DNA from: Dermatemys mawii
Lineage: Eukaryota; Chordata; Testudines; Dermatemydidae
DNA length: 64,000 bases
Assembly: GCA_007922305.1 (NCBI GenBank)
Contig: ML677326.1
Location: forward strand, 51,835,637-51,899,636
Direction: 5' to 3'
Part shown: positions 35,902-49,490 of the stretch, piece after piece
Layout: the number at the start of each line of letters is the position of its first letter
Numbering within the stretch: the stretch's first letter is position 1
Program-made: the position numbers and the translations under genes
The notes under the pieces: generated by a model
Database searches by the model: none
What the model saw: the letters and a program-made list of their open reading frames with translations, nothing else
Told to the model about the DNA's origin: nothing

Positions 35902-36587
35902 GGCCATGGTTACACTGGCACTTTATAGCGCTATAAAGCTGTCAGGAGTGCTATAACTCACTACCCGTCCACACTGGCGAGGCACGTAGAGCGCTATAAC
36001 CTCGGAGTTATAGCGCTCCTGGTAACCCACCTCCGCACAGGGAATAAGGGCTGTAGCGCTCCCGCTGTAGCACTATGGCGAGAATGTGGACAACCACTGT
36101 GCTACAAGTAATCTCTTTAGATGCCTGGAGCCATTTAAGGCAATTGACGTCTCTTCCCTTTCTTTTGAACTCCGCTGGAGGAATGCGGAAGTACCTTTTC
36201 AGCATTTGTCTCTTAACTCAGCAGATAAGCAATGCGAATGTTTAAGGAGGGAGCCTGTGTGAAAACAAAGCCTGCTAATCTTCTCTGTGAACAGACACGC
36301 ACTGACGGGCTCTCAGAAGGACAGAAAAACCACTCGCTCTCTCCCTCCCCATACACACAACATGTCCCCCCTCACCTCCCTCGTTTGAAAAGCACGTTGC
36401 ACTCAGCTGAATGCTGGGATACCTGCCCTAATGCGCTGCTCCCAATGCCGCCTGAAGTGCCGCAAATGTGGCCATGCTATAGCGCTGGCGGGTGTCAGTG
36501 TGGCCACGCTATAGCCCTATCCCTATAGCTGCATATGAGGACAGCTATAACCAATACCGCTATAAACCTGCAAGTGTAACCATGTCC
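35902..36587. mobile_element. Harbinger-type MITE (686 bp)
   Basis: Left end GGCCATGGTTACACTGGCA and right end (reverse complement) GGACATGGTTACACTTGCA match at 17 of 19 positions, and CTA flanks both sides (35899-35901, 36588-36590), giving a 3-bp target duplication. Subterminal zones carry several 'tatagcgctata'-type palindromes. The interior has no transposase. Frames at 36008-36205 and 36232-36528 are internal to it and are not genes. Confidence 0.85.
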
Positions 36588-36989
36588 CTAGTCTTATTTG
36601 AGATGCATATTTCTGATATACATTTGACAAAATGTACAAAACTCCTGCCAAGTATGATCATGAATCAGAAAGCAAATTAGGGAATGAGGTTTCTGATCTT
36701 GCAGCAAATCAGCAGTGTTGTAGCTTACAAAGTTCAGCTTCTTCCCTATTTTTACAGCGGAGAAAGTTTTTTTATTTTGGAAACTAGGACTTGAGCTATA
36801 AAACCAAGGCATGCAGAGGTTTTCAGAATAGTGTTTTAGATATCATTTTCTTTATATTCAACTTTGTTGAGGTGCATGACATACCAAATATTCTCCCTGG
36901 ATTATAAAAATAAATTGAAGATATACCAGAAAGAAAACTGTAACTGAAATTCCTACTCTGCCTTAGCTGTTTTGCACTTAAAACCAATT

Positions 36990-37085
36990 AAAATTATATC
37001 CCCATTGTGTTAGGCACTGTGTAAACACATGAGAAGTACCTGTTACAAAAAGTGTTCCATTCAATTTCGAGCTTACAATTTAGTT
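36990..37085 (+). mobile_element. L2/CR1-type 3' tail fragment
   Basis: 'ccccattgtgttaggcactg' followed by 'tgtaaacacatgagaa' and 'gagcttacaattta' is the reverse arrangement of the tail family (ccattgtgctaggcactgtac...gagcttacaatct). Confidence 0.6.
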
Positions 37086-37104
37086 ATGTTCAAGATTCCC
37101 GTAC

Positions 37105-37450
37105 AATCATAGAACTAAAAGACTGGAAGAAACCTCAGGAGGTCATAATGTCCAGCCTATTCCACTGAGGCAGGGTCAAAGATATCTAGACTATCCTTGA
37201 CATGTGTTTGCTCATCCTGTTCTTAAAAAACTCCCAATAGCAGGAATCCCCTTGGAAGCCTATTCCAGTGCTTAATTGTCATTAAAGTTAGATTTTTTTT
37301 CCCTAAATCTCCCTTGCTTCAGATTAACACCCATTAGTACTTGTCTTCTCTTCAGTGACTATGGAGAACAATTGATAACATCCTTTCTTAACACATTTAA
37401 AGACTATGATCAGAGCTCCCTTTTTTCAAGACTAAAGATGTATTACACCT
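37105..37450 (-). mobile_element. CR1 LINE 3' end
   Basis: The plus strand begins 'aatcatagaactaaaagact' and goes on with 'gaaacctcaggaggtcata', 'tattccagtgcttaattg' and 'cccttgcttcagattaac'. These are the successive landmarks of the CR1 3' region in reverse orientation (ATTCTATGATT-type tail at 37105). It is severely 5'-truncated, as usual for CR1, and carries no intact ORF2. Confidence 0.85.
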
Positions 37451-38403
37451 AGGTTATTGGTGGTGCTTTTTGTTTTATTTACACATCCTCCTTTTACAAT
37501 GTGCATTAGTTTCAGAAGCTGTTAATCAGAACATTGGAGCATACAATGCTAAGTTTACAAAACTGTTAAAAAATCATGATCCCATAGAGCGCCTCAAACA
37601 AACTATCCTGTGCCCTATTACTCTTGGAACCGGTGCAGTTCACAGTAAATTTCAGCACAGGTCTCAAACACAGGCTCCATTCCTGCATTGTTAAACACTG
37701 AAGTAATGACTTGCCAATTTGTTGAACATCTGCTATCCTCTTAGCCATAGTTCTAAACTTCCACAATATCCCACACTGTATCTGGGAAGACATCCAGACT
37801 TGCTTAAGAAAAATACTCCATGTGATTCAAAGTCTCTGAGAAAAGTGTGAAATATGGGTGGAACTGGCAGTGATATGTACAGTTATATACGCTACCAAAA
37901 TATTATAAATACTTGTCCATCATGAAATTTAGACATAAAACAAGTAAATATAACAAATATTCCAGAAATAAGAAGATACAGAAAATAACCTTGAAAAATA
38001 AATGGGAAGAAATGAAACTGTATTTTTAAATTTTCTGTCATAGCTGCAGTCTCTTTCTCTCCATATCATAGTGATGTATTCTCTCATATATTGGTACTAC
38101 TGTTTCTGTCAAATATGAAAAAATGCAGATTTTTTTTTTGTTTTAACAAAGTAGAGGAGTCTTTTAGATGTATAGTGGGATTTTTAGAAGTGCTTGGCAT
38201 TGGACTAATTCAGTGCCCATTAAAGCCATTGGGAGTTTTACCAGTGACTTCAGTTTGGGCAGTGGTAGGCTAATGTTACATTTATTTTAAAATCCTACCC
38301 ATAGCATTCAGTTTTTACTTCTGGGCACGGTTTCACTTTTTCATTCTTCTCTTTTGAGCGGCTGCTGTAGAATTTGATTAGTAAAGAATTAAGGGGGAGT
38401 AAT

Positions 38404-38475
38404 GTGATCACTGTTAATCAACATGGGTTTATGGCAAATAAATCCTGTCAAACTAACCTGTTTTTTAAAAACTTG
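38404..38475 (+). pseudogene. CR1/L3-like reverse transcriptase scrap
   Basis: From 38416 the plus strand encodes NQHGFMANKSCQTNL. This matches the conserved N.HGF..GKSC.TNL block in the fingers of CR1-clade reverse transcriptases. Only about 20 to 25 codons can be recognised, and the frame is lost in the following T-run. Confidence 0.6.
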
Positions 38476-38479
38476 AGAT

Positions 38480-40270
38480 TATAAATTTGGGTCTACATAT
38501 TGTGTATAAATCTGGGAGTAAGCTAGGGCTCCTGAAAAGGACAGTCTAATAGCAATGTAGACAGCTGAGCACAGATGATGAAATGTATCCCTGTTTAGAG
38601 GCAACCATAAGATCTAGTCTCCACTTAAGTCTCATTGAAGCTCTATTTGGGATTTAAGTGGTTCACAGGTTTTTACATAGCGGTGAATTTTATCTAGAGG
38701 GCACTATTTGATGTCATTAAGAGTATCAGAATCTGGCCCATTGTAAACTAGTGCTTTGTCATTTTTTCTACATAGCTTTTCAGATTTACATGGCCGATAG
38801 CCATGTAAAATGAATTCCATTTTCAATAGGTCCTTTTAAACAATGATGGCCAGCCATAACAAATTATGTCAGATTGTGTGGTGCTTGTGACATGGCTTTG
38901 ATTAGACTGTCAAATTCGTCTTCACTGTGATCTAAACAAGGATTTCTACCATCATCACCTTCACCCTTTACCACAATTTGCTTTTCTAATAATTTACTGG
39001 CTAGTACATAGGCTGGGAAGAATTAGACTGGGAGGGGAGGTAATTTTGACAGATAATATTGCTGTTTATTTTAAAGCTTTTTTATTTTCATCCACTTAAA
39101 TTTTCATATTTTCACATTGTTTAATAACAATAGACATTGAGATTCAAAAAGATAACGCTTTATAAACCATGAAAACACAGATTGCCAACATCACATCATA
39201 ATATAAAAAGTAAATATTTTAAAATCAAATTCTACCTGTTTTTACTATTCATTCACAAGGTCAGTTGTAAGAAGTTGTATTCAAAAGTCTAGATCACTAG
39301 ATTTTTGACTCTAATAAGTTTCAAGCATAATTTTCATTACTTTGCCTATCTGTAAATTTTTACCATCATCAATGGAAATATTTTCATTGGTTTGTGTGTG
39401 TGCAGTGAAAATGACATTGATCAATAAAAATTTTAATCCATCCAAGTTTAACTAGACACACACACCATCCCCCTTCCTACTCTGACAATGATAGTAGGAA
39501 TGTGTGATTTCTGTGTTATGCTAAAAAAGAATAAGTCTAATAAATAAAAAGAATTAAAAGTATGAGAGAAATATAAAAACATTAAAAAGTATGAGAGAAC
39601 TAAAAAACAGCTAAAAATAAATCTTGATGAACAGTTATAAAAATACTTTAACTTCCCCAGAGATTGATAACCAGTCTAATAGAAATGACCTTAAGGGACA
39701 TTTACAAATACTTCTACTCTTCATTATCTATACTTGTTGAGAAATGTAAAGTGCATCTGTACCCTAAAGAATGACTTTGGAAAAATGTCAGAGTGCTGTT
39801 TCCATTTGTCTCATAAATTGCATGACAAATTGGATCAGTTTACTAGTAAAGAACGGTTTCTTCTTCCGCAAACACAGCCTGACATCTGAAAATCAAGGGA
39901 TCCAACTCCCCATTGCCTTGCCCATTGTGTGGTCATCTACACTTATGAAGTGAGTGTTAAAAGAGAGAAAGGTATAGAGGGAAATTGTCCAGTCTTACAC
40001 TGTGCCTTCTAAATAGATTGGTTCTATTTTCCCCATATAGTTTATCTTTTCCTAACTGAATATGTTAGCCCAATCTTGCTTTGAAACTTCTACATAATTT
40101 ATATTCTAACTGGATAGAATACCATGGCACCAATGCACTCTTCCTTCGGTGCCTGACAGGAAAGTTAAAATGTTTTTTTATTCCTTAACCTCAGCTTCTT
40201 TTTCCTATACACAATGGTACCCTTTCTCTCTAAGATAGGTAGGAGTGGGTGAGGGGGACGGTGAAGAAGC
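38480..40270. other. AT-rich non-coding stretch
   Basis: No gene or clear repeat recognised. Plus-strand frame 39771-39953 is of chance length. Confidence 0.5.
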
Positions 40271-40274
40271 TAAA

Positions 40275-40500
40275 GTTAAGGCACTTGTCTGAGATGTAGG
40301 ACTCCTGGATTCTGTTGCTGAATTTTTCACTAAATTTCTCTGTGATAAAGGGCAAGTCACCTAATCATTTCTTGCCTCACTTCCCCATACACCAAATGAA
40401 GATTCTTCCTTACCTTACAGGATTGTTATGAATTTTATACATTCATTAATGTATATGAGGTGCTCTGATATGATAGCCATGGGTGCCATTGGAGGGGAAA
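40275..40500 (+). mobile_element. MIR-like SINE
   Basis: In order: 'ggactcctggattctgttgc', 'gggcaagtcacctaatcatt', 'ttgcctcacttccccatac', 'ttaccttacaggattgttat' and 'gaggtgctctgatatgatag'. These are the landmarks of the ancient MIR/CORE-SINE body, including the 'gggcaagtca.ttaacc' core and the 'gtgctttgagat' tail. Confidence 0.8.
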
Positions 40501-40730
40501 AGCCACTATACATATACAATACAGTTTCTGAAAAGCTAGAATAGAGTCTTATTTCCATTTCAGCTCGTTTTCAAATTTCACAGTATGGATCCATGAACAG
40601 CTGATAATATAGTTACCATCCACATTTGGTAAAGGGATCATTTGTCTATTGATTTGTATTCAAAGCATACTTTGAATATTGTGAAGCAAATTGTTATTAA
40701 AGTGATAAAATGAGCAGATGGCAAAACAAA

Positions 40731-40820
40731 TGAGCTGATTTTTCAAGTGCTGAACACCCCAAATACCACCTGAAGTCAATGGGAACTGTGGGTGTTTAGC
40801 ACCTCAAAAATCAGGCTCAT
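40731..40820. repeat. Foldback interspersed repeat
   Basis: Arms 'tgagctgatttttcaagtgc' and 'gcacctcaaaaatcaggctca' are inverted copies that extend through 'tgaacacc' / 'gggtgttta', with a centre containing 'tgaagtcaatggga'. Confidence 0.75.
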
Positions 40821-41480
40821 TCACTGGTAGCACTGTATTTCATTTTTGGAAAATAACTGAGTATTTCAGTATGCAGAACTTCTTAATAATCAAGTCTAAA
40901 CTATTATCTTTAGGGGCTATGGAACATCTAAACTTAAATATTTACGGAGTCTATAATTGATTGGAAATTTAGTATTTGACACATTGCACTGTATGTACTG
41001 GGCACTGAAATGTGTTGTTATCATTTACATAGTTTTGTTGTTAGCAAGAGAATAGAGATGTCTTGACAGGCCTGATGTACTTGAGAACAGAACAGGGACA
41101 CTGGTCTAAAACAGCAGGGAATTGTCTGTCTTTTATACTTTCATGTGAATGCTTCTTAAATTCATGTCTCTTCTTGCAAGCTGACAGTAAGAATTCTGCA
41201 CTTCTAATAGTTGGAAAAGTCACAGTATATTCTCTTTAAATATCAGCAATCTTTTCTGATTGAGCATTTTAAATACTACCTTTTCTCAGGTCATGATGGC
41301 ACTTCTGGTTAACATTTTACATTTTGATATGGCTTTATTCTGGCATTTAGCACAGCTCAAGAATGCTGCACTTGTCAAAACAATAAAAGTCTGAAGCATA
41401 CATGATTTTTTTTAAATGGCTAAGTATTGTTAGCATCAACAGGAAAACAAGTTACAGTGAAGTGTAAAATATAAGTGCAA

Positions 41481-41490
41481 NNNNNNNNNN
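41481..41490. other. Assembly gap (10 N)
   Basis: Ten undetermined bases. The true length of the missing sequence is unknown, so coordinates across it are nominal. Confidence 1.
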
Positions 41491-41896
41491 TGTTTTTTCC
41501 CCAAGATCCCAGCCTTATTCAGAGTACTGTACAGAATGGATGGTGCTCAATTAATGAGCAACTATTCGATATTTTGTTTTCACTTCATTGTTCAATGAAT
41601 GGCCTGAGGCCTTATCTACTGTAAACTATTCAAAACCTGCTCTGATGACAGAGCTATTGATTTCTTCATAGCTTTTTTTGTGTCTAATTAAATATAAGTG
41701 TAATAAAACACTCATTGGGCTGCAGATACTCAGACATACAAGCAGCTGGAGGTACTTGGCTCTCACTCTTTCCGGACAGGTGTATATTTTCATTATTCTT
41801 CAGGTCCTGTTTTGCATAATTACTTAACCGGTCATGTACATTTACATTTAAAGCCTTATGTTAAACCATTATAAAGATATAAGATTTAAGAATGTA

Positions 41897-41954
41897 GGGC
41901 CAAATCCTCAGCTGGTGTAAATTGGCACAGCTCCAATGACTGAGGATCTGGTCC
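41897..41954. repeat. Short foldback repeat
   Basis: 'gggccaaatcctcagctg' and 'gactgaggatctggtcc' are inverted arms around 'gtaaattggcacagctcc'. I recognise this palindromic unit from turtle and bird DNA. It appears to have lost most of its right half. Confidence 0.65.
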
Positions 41955-44900
41955 TTTATTTTTGGAACTATAATTTTTGTAGGAATGTTGTAGGTGCTAA
42001 TGATAAATGGGTATTAAAAATACCTTGCTGTACAGATAAGAGAGACACACAGACTAGTAGGATGCGAATGTATTATGATGGGATATAATTCTCTTGCTTC
42101 TAAAGAGATTCTACTAAAAATGAGATCTCAGAATCAGTCAAACCGTTTACTCTGCTCTATATTTCTGGAATTATCAGTGTTGGGGGACAAATATGCCTAT
42201 TAACAGAACTACAGTTTGGCCATTACTGGATGTAGAATGTTTTACCTTGTCATTCCCATTACTCCTATGGCTCGTGATACATCCAGCTAAGAAAGTTTCA
42301 GATGAGGGGAGGCGAAATAGCTCTAAAGTCTTGTTTGACATAAGTTGTTCAAATGGCTAAATCCATTTCTAGCTGCTTTTGATTGGTAAAATCACCAGCT
42401 TTTCTTTTTTTAACTTGACTAAGGAGATTTTTGAAAATGTTAAGGTAAATCATTATCTACTCAACACATTTTAGTTCAGTTCTAAATTAAATCTCTGTGG
42501 TAAGGTAGTGATACAAATTGCCATTGGATATGTAAGCACATAGTTCTCCTCAACTTTGGTTGAGCTGCACATGTCACCCAAGGGCAGAAAGACACAAGCT
42601 TACTGGTTGTCATTTGAAACAAGGATTTATATAGTAGGTAATATTTATTCGAGAGTGTTGAAAAATGTCTCACTTATCTGTGTTTGGAAGATACATTCTT
42701 GTTATTTAAAATCAATTTTCAGTTCAGTAATTATTTGGATATTTCCAAGGTTTTCTCCATTTCATGAAGAGATCACTGGGTATTCTTTTTTTTTTTTTGC
42801 ATAGTATAATATCATAGAGATATGTCACCTGTTATCCCGAAAGAGATTAAATTATTATTTTATTCAGTTTTAACTGTCAGGGAAGCTACCTTTCTGACTC
42901 AGTTTGTTAGAGGCAAAGAAAATAGATTTCAGAATATAACTTATTAAAGGAAAGGTTTTGATCTGTTTTGATTAAATTTCAGTACATTAAAAATAGTTAA
43001 AAATCACATAGGCATGCACTTCTATGTCACAGGCAAAATACAAAGATCAACCAGCTCCTCCCCCCAAAAAAATCTCCTTGAGTTTTAAGGAGAAGTGAGT
43101 GAGATGGTAGAATAAAATATTAATGTAGCAGAGTTTCCTCTTTCTATGTTGGTCTTCTGCAGCAATTCCAGTGGACATCAATAAGAAATGCACATAAGAA
43201 AGGCTAACCACAGAACTACAGAATATTTTTTATTCTCTCTTGCTTTAAAGGCTCTCTTACTTGTTTGAGTTCTTTTCTATTTTCAGTAGTATTATAAAAG
43301 TGAACCCTATCAATTATGCATCTCTAAGCAGCTTTTGCAAATCTTTAACTGTTTTCTCCTGGGGTAAAGCAGAGGTATATCATGTACCAATGCTATCAGG
43401 AAGGGTCAGCATCTCCATCCCTTATAATTTTTTTGTGAAGAAAGATGTTCACTGTCATCAAACCTACTGTGCAATTGTTCAGTCAAGATTATTTTTTAAA
43501 TTAAAAATTACCATCATATGTTAACATGTACTTTGAGCCATCTAGTATCTGATACTGGGACTTGCTTTAAAGAATATGACCACAAGGCCCCTTATTCTTC
43601 TCTCTCAGTGGCTTAGGTACAATTCTCCAATCTATAATGTTTATTTTTATTTATTTTTTTTTAATAAATATTTAGATTAAGTCACAATGGAATATTTTTG
43701 GTTGAAGATACAGTATGTGTGTCATTTTTAGCCCATCCTTCTGTATAAGAAATATTTATAAAAGATCTCCTCTCAAGGCTCTGAATCATATTGGCTGTTG
43801 TAGACTTCCAGGTTCCTTATATGCCCCAACATGGATGGAAAGTCCACACAGGAATAGCCCCAACTCATTGCCAACCCTGCACCTGGTCCATTTCCTCTTG
43901 CTTCTTGTGCACCGATGTGTAGGAAGCCAACACCAAGGAAGTCTTTGTGGTGTACAGCAAGTGAACACACCCTTCCTGGTCTTAAGCAGTTATTTTATCC
44001 CCCAACTCGGATATATTCAGGAGAAGTAGATGGGTTCCAGTGCTAGGGGAAACTCTGAAACTATAAAGGTCAAAGGAGATTTTGTCCCTCAGTGCACAGA
44101 AATGTGTGAGTGTCAATTCTACTAAATGTATGCATCAGTTCTAGTGCACAAACAATTGTATGTGTAAGTGACTTGTGCCATACAGTTTCTCTACAAATGG
44201 AGGCCGAGTTGAAATCCTTCTGACAGCTTGGTACAAAAAGACTAAACTAGTGATTGTAACGTATTTATTTATAAATTCTGATTTAAATTAAGTCATTGCT
44301 ATCTGGTTAGAAGAGACCAAATCATCTTTCTCTGCTACAGAGACATTTTATTTCTCTCATTTATTTTTCAGACTGCCATGCTGCCCACCTGAGATTAGAA
44401 TCTCATAGCTCAGATATTTTTGCAACACCAATCCCCAGATGAAAGATCCTTCTCCCCCAGGTGAGGAAATTTTCAATGGCTATGTCACATTCTTTAAAAA
44501 ATGCCATTCCAGGGCTCAAATGCCTTTTTGACCATCAGTAACATTCAAAAAGGATTTTTTTAAAAAATTCTTTTTTAAACTTGCAGATGCAGCTCTTTCT
44601 ATACCTTGAAGAAATGGAGGAAATTCCTGACAGAAGCACCTCTTTTGGATAACTATAGAACTGCATTTGACTGATTGTTTTGATGAGTATTCAATATTTT
44701 AGTTTGAGGATACATCATCTCTCTCTCTCTCTCTGAAGTGATAGCTAAAACTCATTTTCTTGATGCATCATAGATCCTCCTTTCAAGGGACAAATAGTGC
44801 TCTCAGTTCAGTTCAGTAACAAGATATCAGTGAATGAGCTAGAGGATCTGATTTTTAGATATGTCAATCCCCTACCCACAATGTATAACTTTAGTTGGAA

Positions 44901-47900
44901 CTGTGTACTCAGCCCTTTGGAAAATCAGATCTTTAGATTAGTTTCAACACTAAACTATTTCAAATTAAATGTTCTACATTAAAACTGCCAAAAGTTAGTA
45001 AATATGAAAGTGTGTGTGTGTGATGGGGGAGGTAACCATTTCTATTCCACACAGCAGCAGCTCAGTTCTAAGATTCTCAGTCAGAGGAGACTTCTATTGA
45101 ACTATTGGTATGAAGATTGAAAGTGTTATGTTTTTTCCCCATAAATCATATTTACTGGCTTTCATCAGCTCTCATATAGAACAGTGAAAATGAAACATAT
45201 TAGTTCCAAACCTAAATAAATAAGTGCATTTTTATAGCCTGCTTACGGATATGTGCTAAACTGAGAGAACTATTGGTCCGTTGGCTCCAAAACAGAGATA
45301 GAGACCAGGTATTTTTTCCATGTGAAATTTAGAGTCTATGCATTTCTAATGCAACTGTACGTAATGAATCTATGTATTGCACCAGGGTATCTGGGGACTA
45401 GTAGGAATATAGAAAGCCATCAACAGAAGAGAAGCAGCAATGATGACTTAGGAATGCTCTCTGACAGTGTTTTATGTGGGATATAGGAATGAGTCAATGC
45501 CTCAGAATAAAACTTATTTTCTTCATGACTTCATCATAGCATATTGCTGGCAGTTTTTTCAAGGAACATTTATTACAGTTCCATGGACAACAACTAAACT
45601 GCTTCATAATGTGTGCTCTCTCTCTCTCTCTCCTTTTTATAGTCAAGTCTGCTACCCAACTCCATTTAAACTTCATTGTGCATTGGAGGCAACAGAGAAA
45701 TGAGCAGTTTGTGTTCATCCATACACAATCTGTACTGAAGTCGAGGGCTCGGTTTGCCCATAGCCTAAACACATCAGAGCCCTAAGGAACATTCCCTATG
45801 TCTATTGTTACTAAATAAAAGGAAAACACAATGCAAAATGATACCCTTTCATAGTTTGTCTGCAGGTAGACATTTATAAGCAATTAGTGCTGCCTTTAAC
45901 CCCCATTCATCTTTTTCCAAAGACCTACATGGTTGATATATATTTGTATTCTCAGAGTTAACTGACCTTTTCAGCCATGCCACAAAAAGTAGCCCTGCTT
46001 TAACTCAAGTCATGCAGGAACTTCCATTAGTAGCTTCATAACCATGTCCCTAATGATGCAGGCACAATGGCTCAGACTCTGCGGGGAGTGCGGGAGAGAG
46101 ACACACACATTGGAAGCTATCAATACACTCTTTAACGGTGTGTAGGATGTGCCTCCAACAATGCGGGCACAACTATTGTGTTTCTAACATTGTTGTCAAT
46201 GCTATAGTTTTCTAATCTTACAAACCCAGGGTCACAGTATGCTTAGCTTGTGCTCAGGGATGAAGGAGGCTAGAGGGTGTGAGAGAAGCAGGCTCCTTGT
46301 GCCCTCTTTTCTTCCCCTTTATCCACGTGCTCAGTACTAGGTACAATCTAGCATAGGCAGAGTGTTAAATCTAGGGTTTTATTTGTTGTATGAGTTTCAG
46401 GTTACTCTTAATTGTACTTTAAAGAAAGTTTTGTGAGAGTCCATAAGCTTTGGTATCTCCTGGTGAGATGTGTTACTCCTCAGTTATTATTCCCACCTCA
46501 CAAGACAATGCTGTTGTGTTCAGTAAGAGGGGAATAGTGTGCTAAATGACAACGTTATTACCTCAGAGCAGTATCTTTCACATGCAGTATTTCACCTTTG
46601 TGTCATCTGATCCAGATAAAGCCAAGAAATCCTTCTCCTCTTTCAAGATTTACAGGACTGTAGGTCAAATCATATAATTTTTTTTTAAAATCCAGATGGA
46701 GTTGCTCTCCCCTCCTCACTGGGAAAAAAAATGCTTCACTTGGCTGTATAATTTATTTCAGACAAATTATTGAAGGCTTTGCTTGGGTAGTGGCAGTGAA
46801 CCTTTTACTTCAGTTTAGCATAAAAATAGAAGTGATTTGGCTTTTAAGGTTTTACTTGTATTTCCAGTCAAATTATCAGTCTCTGAAAACATATCAGCCT
46901 TGATATAGCACTTCTGACAGATGAATGGTCTTTTCAGAGAACCACTATGCAATCACTCCAGCTTCCTTTACTCCCCTGGTTCCCCCAGGGTGGCACACAC
47001 TCAAACAGAGACATAATATTAATAAAACATGCAATAGGACTGAAGCTGCAAAAATCTGAGGTTTCTAGATCTGACATATTAATCCTTTACCATGCCTTTT
47101 TATGCTTTCTATTACTGATCTGACTTACTTTATTAACATAATTTAAATGAAATTTTGAATGGACATGTTTGCAGTAGTTCTCCAGAGCTAGCAACACAAA
47201 ATCTGCCAAGTCATTTTGTAAATAGGCCACAGTTACATCCTGCACTTATTTCATATTCATACTCCTTTAAGAGACTTTACAGATGACAAACTACATGCAG
47301 ACTGGTGAAAAAACTTTGAAATTATCAGCTGAAAATATTCCTGTAGCCAGGCATCCTCAGATACCTATGCATTTTCATAAGCCTTTAGGGATCTGTACTC
47401 AGCACTTATTGTATCTTTCACCCTGCCCCACCTGCACAGAGAATGGATTGTCATCCATTTCAGTTATGAGATGAATAGTTGTGGTAATTAAAAAATATTT
47501 TTTGTCTTCAGCATGTTCAAATTAAGTACTTAGCAAAAATACTTACATTTCAATACAACACTTCTATAAGCATTATACCCCTTCTAAAGATGCATTCACC
47601 ATTTTATCTTCTTGTAGGATTTGTACAAATGGAAATAACCATGCATTTAAATGAAAGAAATGGCTGCATGAGAGAGACAAATCTGTTACTATTTCCCCGC
47701 CTCCTCAAGTAAAATGTTATTGATAATCAGTGACTCGAAAGAAATGATAATGTGGTAGGAAGTAGGAAAATATGAATGCTCAGGGTTCTATTGTGCTGGA
47801 AATACATAGTGTGTATATTGTATTTTGTCCTATGTGCACTACTGTGTAGGAGATTCCCATTTAAAATGGGTATTCCATGTCATTTAATTTATTCAGCCTA

Positions 47901-48240
47901 CTCAAGTTTATCATGGTTGCAAGCAATATGCGTGTCAAAGAGAGTCTAGGAAACATCAGTTTTCTGTCTCCCTTTTCTTGATTTTTTTTGAAAATTTAAG
48001 TGTACATATGAGTGGTAGAAGTTTGGTAACAATACTTCTAACACTTCTAACTGATCTTACTCTCAGATTTTGTTTTTTAAACATGAGAGCAAATTTAGTG
48101 CACAGGAAAAGGAAGGACTAATGCCACTTCCTAGAATTTAGGCAAATTCCAAAGGTTCTGAGAATTTCATGCACATTGTTTTGCTCAAGGTGTGGGGTTT
48201 CTTATAGTGAAGATCACAGAATTTGCTTCCCTTGTGATTT
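41955..48240. other. Long non-coding stretch, two (TC)n microsatellites
   Basis: No gene recognised. Microsatellites (TC)n lie at 44717-44734 and about 45615-45632. A somewhat GC-richer patch at 43770-44000 gives overlapping frames on both strands, none with a domain. Frames 43261-43524 and 45467-45703 are likewise unsupported. Confidence 0.5.
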
Positions 48241-48477
48241 AGGATATGTCTATACCATAATTATGGGACATGATTGTAGCTTGTGTAGATAAAGTAGTTT
48301 TAATCCAGCTATATTAGTTAGTAGAGCTGTGAAGGCACAGAAGCAAACATTCAGAGAACTCTAGCTGCCTAATTAATTACCCAGGGTTCCAAGTGGGTTT
48401 CTACAGCTGAATCTTCATAGTTCCTGTATGCAAGCTAGCGATTCAGCAATTCAAGTGATTGTAGTGTAGACATACGC
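48241..48477. mobile_element. MITE with 'tatgtctacac' termini
   Basis: Left edge 'aggatatgtctataccataa' and the reverse complement of the right edge 'agcgtatgtctacactacaa' are similar inverted termini about 237 bp apart. They match the terminus of the MITEs at 23.6 and 62.4 kb. No target duplication could be fixed. Confidence 0.6.
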
Positions 48478-48493
48478 TGAGTCTCAGCTTGTG

Positions 48494-48563
48494 CAAGCAT
48501 TTACACAAGTAATTTCATCAATGTGAACTTTCACAGTAGTATTGTTTACTTGTGTAAATTTGC
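48494..48563. repeat. Foldback repeat
   Basis: 'tttacacaagtaa' and 'ttacttgtgtaaa' form a perfect 13-bp inverted repeat about 40 bp apart, directly beside the MITE. Confidence 0.6.
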
Positions 48564-49334
48564 ATATATGTGCAAGGGGCTGCAGGAACAGGGCCTTATG
48601 AAGAAATTATACACCCATCCTTTTTTTAAAAATTCCATTACACCACAACAGACTTTGTGGCCTGAAGTCTATGCTTGCTGGCTTCTTGAGTAAGTGTTTA
48701 TTAAGAAGAGCATCGTCATAGTGGAGCATGAATCTACAACAGTGACTAGCACATTGCCTTGTTCAGCAGCTTTAGTCTGCTAATTGATATATGCTTCTGC
48801 TTCTGAAATGTAAGGTTTAAAACTGCCAGTTGGGCTCATTTATTATAGAGTACCAACAGCCTGACTGCCTCAGGACTTTTCAACAATATTTTTTCCGATA
48901 CACTATTGATTTTTCAATAATTATAGAGTTAACGGAACCAACTTAGGAATATTAGAAGATGTGTGTCTAACAAATCACACAGTCTATTTGCCAAAATTTA
49001 ACACCACCAGTAAATATGGTCTGCTTTTAGTGACCAATAGAAATATACAATCTCCTGTGCATAAATGTTTAGTCTGTTTAGTAGTGAACAACACTGTAAT
49101 AATAATAATTAACCTGAACTTCTACAGTTTCATCCAGAGACCACAGAATGTTTTGACTCAACGGGTGCTCCCAAAGTGCTGTAGGTGACATAGGTACAAT
49201 GCTTAATAATGTGTCATGGTTCTCCTGGCTGCTTAGCCAGTTACATTTAAACTTGACAGTGCTTAAGCAGCTAGCATACTGTAATCATTGCTTTTCACAG
49301 TGAGCAGTATTGTCTCATTGTTTTTCTGAGCTGC

Positions 49335-49490
49335 TCCTGTTTGTTGTGTCATCCTCATATGTCTTGTCTGAAATGTTAGGGCCTCAGGCCAGGGACTGTC
49401 ATTTTGTTTTGGGTTTTCTCTTGTACAGTGCCTAGCACAATGGGGTCCAGTCCTGGGAGCAGGATCCATAGATAGTCCACAAATGCATAA
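49335..49490 (+). mobile_element. L2/CR1-type 3' tail fragment
   Basis: 'gccagggactgtcatttt', 'ctcttgtacagtgcctagca' and 'caatggggtccagtcctggg' are successive landmarks of the L2-type 3' tail, the best preserved copy in the window. The minus-strand 68-codon frame here is antisense to the repeat and is not a gene. Confidence 0.75.

Noticed and set aside
43715..44029. 104-codon plus-strand frame in a slightly GC-richer patch
   Set aside because: Frames are open on both strands at once. No domain, no splice signals and no similarity that I recognise.
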